NCBI GenBank assembly: GCA_016280395.1
Contig: JAEEGQ010000127.1
Location: 1 to 40,557 of the forward strand
Direction: 5' to 3'
Length of the DNA: 40,557 bases
Source of the DNA: Lachnospiraceae bacterium
Lineage (GTDB): Bacteria; Bacillota; Clostridia; Lachnospirales; Lachnospiraceae
In this document: positions 16,374 to 22,829 of the stretch, piece by piece
Position numbering within the stretch: the stretch's first letter is position 1
Layout: every line of letters starts with the position of its first letter
The notes under the pieces: generated by a model
Told to the model about the DNA's origin: nothing
The model's database searches: none
The model's input: only the letters and a program-made list of their open reading frames with translations
Position numbers and translations under genes: made by a program

Positions 16374-16379
16374 ATTTTT

Positions 16380-18509
16380 TCAATATGTACCTACCGCATC
16401 ATCCGGCAGGTGTTCATAGGTTTTACGGCTCTCTCTTTCATACTTTCTGATCCAATCATCAAGATTGTTTTCCCACCAGGTCTTATCCGGCCAATCGGTT
16501 GTATCAAACGTCATACGGATCGCCTTAAAGAAATACTCATACTTTCTCAAAAGGAACGGATACCTGTAAAGAGGGACACTGCTATAGTATTGGTTTGCCA
16601 TGATGTATTCAAACATCCTCGCACGGTCTTCCGTCGCATAAGTCCTTCCGTACTCATCGACAGAATATACATTGTCGGAGTCGTATTCATTTTTATATGT
16701 ATATTCATAGTTTACACCATAATCAACATAGCTGTTGGCATAATAGTCTTCAATTGGATTAAGTGCATTAAAGCCTTTCTCAAAATCCTTTATTAAGCCG
16801 AAAGACTCGACCGAGTTTATATATCTGTCGATCCAGTGGGAAACCTCATGGTATATCGTGCCTTCAAGCTGATTTCCGTAATTAAGGTTAAGCGCAAGCG
16901 CCCGCTCGTAGCCAAGATCGTTTGCAAGACCCACGGCAGAATCCACCGATTCAGAATTCCTGCCTGTCATTGTTCCGCAAAGGTAAAACCCAAGTGTACG
17001 TATGGACCCTGTTTTCAACTGCCTGAAGAAATCATCCGGATATGTGCTCAACACACTTTTTAAAAGATCCAATGTATAATTTATATCATACTCGTCGGTT
17101 ACGACCTCAAGGTCAAATCCGAAATCGACATCAGTGATCTCATAACCCAGATATATATATATCCCGTATTTTTCCTCAAGTGCCTTTCGTTTGTCTTCGA
17201 TCTCATTTGAAAACTTCTGCGTGATACTGGTACGTTTTACATATATATCGTCTTTGGGTTCTACACCGTCATTGGAATAATCCCAGTAAAACAGCGTTTT
17301 TATCTCTTTATAATCCTCGTCTTCCCGGCTTGAGGTAAAATATACCATTCCGAGCTCTGTATCTATTTCGAACTCCGAATAATCGTTACTTTTTATATGT
17401 GTAACGGCATCGGATACAAGTGAACCGTCTTCAAGGGAATAACATCTTAATTCCATGAACCTTTCGCCCTGTTTGTCCGACATATTGTAGGAACATGTGA
17501 CAAGAACATTTCTTTCCCAGTCGGGAGTCACATAAAACGGCTCGTCCGAATCCGTATAATTAATATCCGTGATAAGCCTGTCATCCTTGTCAAATACACC
17601 TATCTTGTTATACGGATTTATCTCGCTGACGATCTTCCGGCCTGTCTTTTCGTCATAAGAATACTTAAGGATCTTCCCGTCTTTTTGAACGGTCGTTTTG
17701 CCTGTATCAAGATCCGCTATAAGTGTACATCCAAGGTAATCGTCGGTCTCAGGTTCGTAATAATCCATATAAGCATAATATTGGTTGCCTGAAAGCCGTA
17801 ACAGATTATAAACGTAATCAACATTCTCAACTTCAAAAGTAAATATATGCGATAATGACTTTGAAGCGAAGTCATACAGATACAGCTTCTTTCCGCCGTT
17901 GCTGAACAGTATCCCGCTTCCGTCGGCGTTCGGAACACAGCCGCCTATCCTTCCCAAAAGCGCAAGAGAAAAGCTGTCAAGGAGGTTGAGACTGCCGTCA
18001 AATATGTACCCTATCATATTTGTACTGTCAAATAAAAAGAGCTTATCTTCATCGATCAGCATGGTGCTTGCATTATAGAACATCTCGGCGTCATCGACCG
18101 TTTTGATCTTTTTATGCGTGACATAGTCGTAGGCAACCAGATAACAGATCTTTGTATCGGTTTCAAAATCATATGAATCATAAAAAAGCACAAGACCGCT
18201 CTTTAACCTGAAGGGTTTGATGCTGTCGCAATATTTTAATTCGTACCCCGCGTCATAATACAATCCGTTTTCCGTAGTTTCTGTAAGGTTCTTCTTCAAA
18301 GCCTCTCCGGGGGTTTCCGTAGGTGTGGGCGAGGGACTCGGTGACGGTGACGGTGTGGGGCTCGGTGACGGTGACGGTGTTGCTGTCACCGTAGGCGTGG
18401 GCGTCTGTGTGGGAGTTGGAGTCGGATTCTCTTCTCTTCCGCTCAAATTCCCGCAGGCCGTAAAAAGAAGCACAAAACACAGCAGCAGCCCGATAGCTTT
18501 TTTCTTCAT
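16380..18509 (-). CDS. Lipoprotein with Thr/Pro/Ser linker and a C-terminal HExxH zincin-like domain
   Basis: 709 residues. A lipoprotein signal (MKKKAIGLLLCFVLLFTAC, lipobox FTAC, Cys19) is followed by a ~40-residue TP/SP-rich linker. A beta-rich central part (~70-440) has repeated strand patterns ending in acidic or aromatic turns, resembling a beta-propeller. The C-terminal ~270 residues contain HEVSH (554-558), a zinc-metallopeptidase HExxH motif within GTIYHEVSHWID, and a downstream Glu627 in ATEDRARMFEY that could be the third ligand (gluzincin-like). This is most likely an extracellular, lipid-anchored metalloprotease. The start is ATG 18509 with AGGAGG upstream at an unusually long spacing of about 12 bases. 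No named family is recognised. Confidence 0.78.
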   Translation of the reverse strand: MKKKAIGLLLCFVLLFTACGNLSGREENPTPTPTQTPTPTVTATPSPSPSPTPSPSPSPSPTPTETPGEALKKNLTETTENGLYYDAGYELKYCDSIKPFRLKSGLVLFYDSYDFETDTKICYLVAYDYVTHKKIKTVDDAEMFYNASTMLIDEDKLFLFDSTNMIGYIFDGSLNLLDSFSLALLGRIGGCVPNADGSGILFSNGGKKLYLYDFASKSLSHIFTFEVENVDYVYNLLRLSGNQYYAYMDYYEPETDDYLGCTLIADLDTGKTTVQKDGKILKYSYDEKTGRKIVSEINPYNKIGVFDKDDRLITDINYTDSDEPFYVTPDWERNVLVTCSYNMSDKQGERFMELRCYSLEDGSLVSDAVTHIKSNDYSEFEIDTELGMVYFTSSREDEDYKEIKTLFYWDYSNDGVEPKDDIYVKRTSITQKFSNEIEDKRKALEEKYGIYIYLGYEITDVDFGFDLEVVTDEYDINYTLDLLKSVLSTYPDDFFRQLKTGSIRTLGFYLCGTMTGRNSESVDSAVGLANDLGYERALALNLNYGNQLEGTIYHEVSHWIDRYINSVESFGLIKDFEKGFNALNPIEDYYANSYVDYGVNYEYTYKNEYDSDNVYSVDEYGRTYATEDRARMFEYIMANQYYSSVPLYRYPFLLRKYEYFFKAIRMTFDTTDWPDKTWWENNLDDWIRKYERESRKTYEHLPDDAVGTY

Positions 18510-18536
18510 GTTGATAAATATCCTCCTAGCTTAGCA

Positions 18537-18558
18537 TTTATGCGACGTTGCGCATAAA
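18537..18558. repeat. 8-bp perfect inverted repeat upstream of the lipoprotein gene
   Basis: TTTATGCG (18537-18544) and CGCATAAA (18551-18558) flank a six-base loop, just after the tldE-like gene and before the ribosome site of the lipoprotein. On the minus strand the T-run precedes the stem rather than following it, so it is not a standard terminator for the upstream gene. Confidence 0.5.
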
Positions 18559-18595
18559 AAATCCGCGCATGCGATCTTTCGCTGTGCATCATGCA

Positions 18596-19855
18596 TCATT
18601 TTCCAGCCACATTGACATTATCAAAGCAGATCGCATAAGGTCCTTCGTAATGCAATTGCTTTTGGGTCTCCGATGAAATGTGCATATTCCCCTGCAGATC
18701 GAACAGGTTGCCGTTTACGGAACCTCCTGTCACCGGAATGGTCTTTTCACCGTCAAACAGGAATGCAAGCCTTATCTCACCGCCAAAGCTGCCGTTAAGC
18801 TCTTCAACCTGGAAATCGGAAAAATTGACCACATTAAGATACGGCGCTTTCTTCATATCTTCAAAAGATATGCTTCCTTTTCCGACTTCCATGGAATCGA
18901 AGCTTCCGGTAGGCTCTGTTCCGAGATAATACGCATATTTTTCGGAGCTGTGGATCCCAAGGAGCTTCCCGTCTTCAATAAGCTTCATGTCCTTCATACG
19001 TATACCTTCGCTGCTGAAGGGCGATAAAGCTTTAAGTGTGACATTAATGCTGTCTCCTTTTATATCTTCGCCCTGTATGCTATCGCCGGGCTTATAATCC
19101 GTATACTTGGCGTACAGAAAAGGACCGCTGGTCCTTGCGATGTAGAAATTAAAAATCTCCGCAAGATATCTTCCGGAAATGATCACCCTGTAATTGCCGG
19201 CCTTTGGCGCTTCTGTAGCCATGGCTCTTGCCCTTGTCGTCAGGAGCGTATCCGAAACAAGCTTCTGCAAAGCATTCGCATCCGCTGTCTGATATGCAAA
19301 ATCCATATAGGTCTCAACATCCTGCGGTTCCTTGCACTGACAAACAAATTCGCCCTTTGCGACAAAACGGTTGTAGGAAACGTCTGATCCGAAGGAATTC
19401 AATATCCTGACAAGCTTTTTCTCGATAAATATCTCTGCGGAATTGATAAACGCCGCTTCATCTTTATCAGCTTCAAAAAGGGCTCTTGACATGATCCCGA
19501 GGGATTCTTCGAGCGACGGAAGCTCCTTTATCTCGGAGTCTTTTTCCCTTGCAGCGATATCATAGTATTTGTTTTTTACAAAGCCTGCTGCAATATACGC
19601 ATCCTTGAATTTTGCCGTAAGTTCTTCTTCCGTCATTCCCGGGAAGACATAAACTTCCGCAGAACCGCGCATCTTAACGCCTTCATCCTCAAAAACGTTA
19701 TAAACCGTGACCTCTGTCGCAGTACTTTCTTTCATTCGCTTTAAGTCAAGACGGTGCTTTACAAAAAAGGCTTCAAGGCTTTCTGTTTTTGTCTCTGTTA
19801 TCCTGTATTCTTCTATGCCGGCATTGCTCAATGCCTTAAAAATATTAGCATCCAT
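18596..19855 (-). CDS. tldE: TldE/PmbA-family partner of TldD
   Basis: 419 residues. It belongs to the TldD/PmbA superfamily: the C-terminal half carries family segments such as RVIISGRYLAEIFNFY (about residues 224-239), a short equivalent of the metal-site region that lacks the HExxxH motif, as expected for TldE. In characterised pairs TldE is the non-catalytic half of a TldD/TldE heterodimeric metalloprotease that degrades unfolded or peptide substrates, for example in microcin maturation. GGAGG lies eight bases before the ATG. It starts 14 bp after the tldD stop, so the two form one operon. Confidence 0.85.
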   Translation of the reverse strand: MDANIFKALSNAGIEEYRITETKTESLEAFFVKHRLDLKRMKESTATEVTVYNVFEDEGVKMRGSAEVYVFPGMTEEELTAKFKDAYIAAGFVKNKYYDIAAREKDSEIKELPSLEESLGIMSRALFEADKDEAAFINSAEIFIEKKLVRILNSFGSDVSYNRFVAKGEFVCQCKEPQDVETYMDFAYQTADANALQKLVSDTLLTTRARAMATEAPKAGNYRVIISGRYLAEIFNFYIARTSGPFLYAKYTDYKPGDSIQGEDIKGDSINVTLKALSPFSSEGIRMKDMKLIEDGKLLGIHSSEKYAYYLGTEPTGSFDSMEVGKGSISFEDMKKAPYLNVVNFSDFQVEELNGSFGGEIRLAFLFDGEKTIPVTGGSVNGNLFDLQGNMHISSETQKQLHYEGPYAICFDNVNVAGK

Positions 19856-19869
19856 ATCCGTTTCCTCCC

Positions 19870-21297
19870 TTAACCAAGCCTGATCCTTGCTTTAATGTAA
19901 GGACCGCCGTCGGAAACCTTTACCCATTCCTTGTAGCCCTTGCCGCAGAAGCCGCTCCCGCCTGCCTCGAAGGTGTCCGAGATCATGGAGATCGACTTGA
20001 GCAGATCCGGAACGTATCCAGTCATGACAATGGGTGAGAACACTTTGCCGGTTAACTTTCCGTCCTTTATCTCTTTTGCCATGCCGACCATAAGCTGTAT
20101 CCCCCAGTTCTTCGGGTCTTCCATGCCGCTTTCCGCACCGCAAAGAAGCATACCGTATTTGATCGAAGCTATCATGTCTTCCACCTTGGAGGTACCGGCT
20201 TCAAATATGGTATTGGTCATTCGTGTATAGGCCTTGCGCTCCGAGCTTTCTCGCCTGCCGTTGCCTGTAGGCTCTGTACCGAGCATCATTGCGGACTGCG
20301 TGTCGCAGATGCCCTGCTTCAGGATACCTTTTTCAATGATCACCGTATCATGGGCAGGAACACCGTCATCATCAAAGAAATAGCTTGCTACCTGCGGTAT
20401 CGTGAGCGCACCGTCATGCATGGTGATGAGTTCGCTCGCAACCTGCTTGCCTACATACTGTCTGGCAAGAGCTCTGTCCTTAACGAACATGTCCATCTCA
20501 ACTCCGTGTCCGAAGGCTTCATGAACGATCATGCCCGTAACATCAGGTTCACAGATACATTCATACTCGCCCGGTTCGATCTGACCGGCATCAAGCTTTG
20601 CAAGAGCATCCGCACAACCTTCGTCGATCTTTGCCGCAAGGTTATCAAGGCATTCCATGCCGCCGAGGAGCGAAACCGGCTTATATCCCGTCTCGACCCT
20701 GCCGTTTTCCGAAGCCATGGGCATGAGCATTCCGCAGACCCACATAACGCTTTGGGTCATGTCGCGGTTCCTCGAAAGGAAAAGCTTTGTATATACCTGA
20801 TAACTGCAGTTTGTAATACAGTCGATTATCTTGTCGGATACCTTCAGGGCTTTCTCCCTGATGTCGGAAAGGAGCTTTATTACAGCCTCATCTCCCATTT
20901 CGACCGGGCTTATCCTGTATTCTGTGGCCTTCTCGAAAGAAAGCGGCGAATCGTCCGGGATCCTGAAATCCGACGGTTCAACAGGCCCAAGCATCCCGTT
21001 CACGGGGATAAGAGTCTTTTCGATATCTTCGAGCATTTTGTCGATAGCTTCATCAGAGATATCGTTAAAAGAATATTCCGCAAACTCTCCTTTATCATAT
21101 ATCTTTACGACAAAGCCTCTTTCTGTAAGGACACTGTCCTCTGCAATTTTAGTCCCCCTGGTCGAAATGCCAAGGTCCTTGCTTACCGAATCCGTAGCAA
21201 GCACGGATGCATATTCATACTTTTCAAGAAGCCTGCCAAGGAGCTTCTTTAAAAGCGGTTTCTTTTCAGTTATAAACCGGCTTTTTTCAACCTTCAT
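19870..21297 (-). CDS. tldD: TldD-family metalloprotease subunit
   Basis: 475 residues, close to the usual TldD length (about 480). The zinc motif HEAFGH (259-264; His259, Glu260, His264) is intact, and Cys451 in GSGFCGKG matches the fourth active-site ligand of TldD. TldD and TldE form a cage-like heterodimer that cleaves small, unstructured peptides. No peptide-modification gene is next to it, so the substrate here is unknown. AAGGAG lies seven bases before the ATG. The gene has its own promoter and a hairpin in its leader. Confidence 0.92.
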   Translation of the reverse strand: MKVEKSRFITEKKPLLKKLLGRLLEKYEYASVLATDSVSKDLGISTRGTKIAEDSVLTERGFVVKIYDKGEFAEYSFNDISDEAIDKMLEDIEKTLIPVNGMLGPVEPSDFRIPDDSPLSFEKATEYRISPVEMGDEAVIKLLSDIREKALKVSDKIIDCITNCSYQVYTKLFLSRNRDMTQSVMWVCGMLMPMASENGRVETGYKPVSLLGGMECLDNLAAKIDEGCADALAKLDAGQIEPGEYECICEPDVTGMIVHEAFGHGVEMDMFVKDRALARQYVGKQVASELITMHDGALTIPQVASYFFDDDGVPAHDTVIIEKGILKQGICDTQSAMMLGTEPTGNGRRESSERKAYTRMTNTIFEAGTSKVEDMIASIKYGMLLCGAESGMEDPKNWGIQLMVGMAKEIKDGKLTGKVFSPIVMTGYVPDLLKSISMISDTFEAGGSGFCGKGYKEWVKVSDGGPYIKARIRLG

Positions 21298-21313
21298 AAA
21301 CTTTCTCCTTATC

Positions 21314-21344
21314 TGAGTCAGTGGGGTCGTTTCTCACTGACTCA
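21314..21344 (-). promoter_or_regulatory. Leader hairpin immediately upstream of the tldD ribosome site
   Basis: Perfect 10-bp arms TGAGTCAGTG (21314-21323) and CACTGACTCA (21335-21344) enclose an 11-base loop. On the tldD transcript the stem ends a few bases before AAGGAG, so it could affect translation or be a protein-binding operator. On the plus strand it is followed by ATTTTTTG, so it could also act as a plus-strand terminator, though no plus-strand gene enters from the left. Confidence 0.6.
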
Positions 21345-21424
21345 TTTTTTGAATTTCCGTGATCGTTTCCCGGCGGCTCATTTTCCTGTTCAAAAACGGC
21401 CGAACTCCTGATTTCTAAAGATTA

Positions 21425-21453
21425 ATACTAACAAATGTAAGTATTTTTTTCAA
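21425..21453 (-). promoter_or_regulatory. Predicted promoter of tldD-tldE
   Basis: On the minus strand TTGAAA (21453-21448) and TAGTAT (21430-21425) are 17 bp apart. The predicted leader to the tldD ATG is about 120 bases and contains the hairpin at 21314-21344. Confidence 0.55.
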
Positions 21454-21489
21454 TATGATAAATTCAAGACCAAAAACTTTCTTTTGCTC

Positions 21490-21518
21490 TTTACTTTAGG
21501 AAAGTGAAGTGTTAAAAT
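21490..21518 (+). promoter_or_regulatory. Predicted promoter of the yerC-like gene
   Basis: TTTACT (21490-21495) and TAAAAT (21513-21518) are separated by 17 bp, 33 bp before the ATG at 21552. Confidence 0.6.
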
Positions 21519-21551
21519 AGCAAAGTATAAAAGTATTTGGGAGAGGATCAC

Positions 21552-21902
21552 ATGAAAAACTTAGTATCACCCTCGGTAGATTTCCTTTTTGATGCAATTT
21601 TAGCCTTAAAGACCAAAGATGAATGCTATTCTTTCTTTGAAGACATATGCACTGTAAACGAACTTCTGTCTCTTTCACAGCGTTTCGAAGTAGCCGCCAT
21701 GCTGCGTCAGAAAAGCACTTATCTCGAGATAGCGGACAAGACCGGTGCATCCACTGCGACTATCAGCCGCGTAAACCGTTCCCTCATCTACGGAGAAGGC
21801 GGTTATGAAGTTGTATTCGGACGCATTCAGCCCCTTCCCACCGATTATTCAAGGGAAGTTATCGAAAAACCCGAGGAAGTCAGAAAAAAAAGTGACAAAT
21901 AA
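21552..21902 (+). CDS. yerC: YerC/YecD-family TrpR-like DNA-binding protein
   Basis: 116 residues from the ATG at 21552; a TTG five codons upstream is not needed because AGAGG lies five bases before this ATG. It fits the YerC/TrpR-related family: an N-terminal helical part (FLFDAILALKTKDECYSFFEDICTVNELLSLSQRFEVAAML) followed by a helix-turn-helix (YLEIADKTGASTATISRVNRSL, about residues 61-82). It is a small cytoplasmic regulator whose target is unknown. In several Firmicutes relatives lie near pcrA, as here (pcrA starts about 930 bp away). A terminator follows directly. Confidence 0.9.
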   Translation: MKNLVSPSVDFLFDAILALKTKDECYSFFEDICTVNELLSLSQRFEVAAMLRQKSTYLEIADKTGASTATISRVNRSLIYGEGGYEVVFGRIQPLPTDYSREVIEKPEEVRKKSDK

Positions 21903-21907
21903 TAGAA

Positions 21908-21925
21908 GGCGGGATTGCTCCCGCC
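21908..21925 (+). terminator. Intrinsic terminator of the yerC-like gene
   Basis: A perfect GGCGGGA/TCCCGCC stem with a TTGC loop is followed by TTTTATTTTT. It begins five bases after the stop codon. Confidence 0.92.
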
Positions 21926-22003
21926 TTTTATTTTTGATCAGATTCCAAAAGACCCTGCAGCGCCTTTTTCATCTTTCAAACAGCCATTCTGCCATATCCG
22001 GGC

Positions 22004-22648
22004 TCATTTTTCGCTCTTTGCTTCCTTAGAAGCCGGTTCCTTTGAGAATATCCCGCTCTTATCAAGCAGCTGTTCTATTACCTGGGTCTTCATATAAACA
22101 TCAAAACATAGCATGCAGATAAAGCCGAAGCTCCTGAAATACTCCTTTTCGTCTTCATTCTGCGCCATTCCGTCAAAGGCCGTCTCCGATATCTTCACCT
22201 TTCTCACAAGATCCTTTACCATATCCTTTGACTGCTTGCCGACAATATTGAAGATCTCGCTGTAAACATCGGCCATGTCAAAATCACGTTCGCTGTTGAA
22301 GGCATATTCTGTAACAGGCTTTAGAAGTTTACGGATATCGCTTATGGACATGATATTCTTCATATAATAAATGAGCGTAAGCAGGAAAAGGTGGTTCCTG
22401 CTGTATTTCTTTTTATCCGGCGGCGGTATGAGGTCATTTTTAGCATAGTTGTTGATCATGGTCTTCGTTAACAGCTTATCGTTGTCGTACCTCTTCGAAG
22501 ACTCAAGATACCTGTCCATGAAAGTAGTAACCTGGTCCATGTACAGTTCAATGTTTGGCACATCTTCCGTTTTGATATAGTCCATTCCGAGCGCCGCACT
22601 AAGCACCATCTTGGTAAAGCTCTCTTTTTCGTTGGTCTCTTTTTTCAT
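22004..22648 (-). CDS. DUF1836 MerR-like putative transcription regulator
   Basis: 214 residues from the ATG at 22648 with GAGGG eight bases upstream. It matches DUF1836, a Firmicutes family with a MerR-like winged-helix: TKTMINNYAKNDLIPPPDKKKYSRNHLF-type pattern at about 61-90 (here TMINNYAKNDLIPPP, then KKYSRNHL). That segment probably reads DNA; the rest is helical. It is transcribed away from pcrA from a strong promoter overlapping an inverted repeat, so autoregulation is a reasonable guess. The effector is unknown. Confidence 0.87.
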   Translation of the reverse strand: MKKETNEKESFTKMVLSAALGMDYIKTEDVPNIELYMDQVTTFMDRYLESSKRYDNDKLLTKTMINNYAKNDLIPPPDKKKYSRNHLFLLTLIYYMKNIMSISDIRKLLKPVTEYAFNSERDFDMADVYSEIFNIVGKQSKDMVKDLVRKVKISETAFDGMAQNEDEKEYFRSFGFICMLCFDVYMKTQVIEQLLDKSGIFSKEPASKEAKSEK

Positions 22649-22689
22649 GATGTAAACCCTCAAGCATTTTAAATGTTTCCTGAAACCAT

Positions 22690-22718
22690 ATTATATAGTT
22701 TTTCATACCACAAGTCAA
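22690..22718 (-). promoter_or_regulatory. Strong predicted promoter of the DUF1836 gene
   Basis: On the minus strand TTGACT (22718-22713) and TATAAT (22695-22690) are 17 bp apart, nearly consensus. Confidence 0.82.
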
Positions 22719-22738
22719 GAAATCAACGATATTTCTTG
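22716..22738. promoter_or_regulatory. Inverted repeat overlapping the DUF1836 -35 element (possible operator)
   Basis: CAAGAAAT (22716-22723) and ATTTCTTG (22731-22738) are perfect arms around a seven-base centre. The left arm overlaps the -35 element of the DUF1836 promoter, which suits a repressor or MerR-like site. Confidence 0.55.
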
Positions 22739-22751
22739 TTTTATAAAAGAT

Positions 22752-22806
22752 ATGAAACAAATCCTTGTCTATGATTTTATGTTGTGATAGAATAAATGAA
22801 ACAAAT
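22752..22806 (+). repeat. Pair of 11-bp direct repeats flanking the pcrA promoter
   Basis: ATGAAACAAAT occurs at 22752-22762, just upstream of the -35, and again at 22796-22806, just after the -10. The spacing is 44 bp, about four helical turns, so the two copies lie on the same DNA face and could be regulator sites. Confidence 0.6.
22765..22793 (+). promoter_or_regulatory. Predicted promoter of pcrA
   Basis: TTGTCT (22765-22770) and TAGAAT (22788-22793) are separated by 17 bp, 37 bp before the start codon. Confidence 0.6.
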
Positions 22807-22829
22807 GTTTGTATGGAAGGATATTCTTT

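Noticed and set aside
20350-21252. 300-codon open frame on the plus strand
   Set aside because: It lies entirely antisense to tldD, whose catalytic motifs are intact, and has no recognisable protein features.
22716-22738. Inverted repeat read as a terminator for the DUF1836 or pcrA gene
   Set aside because: It has short 8-bp AT-rich arms, overlaps a promoter element and lies upstream of both genes, so an operator is a better reading.
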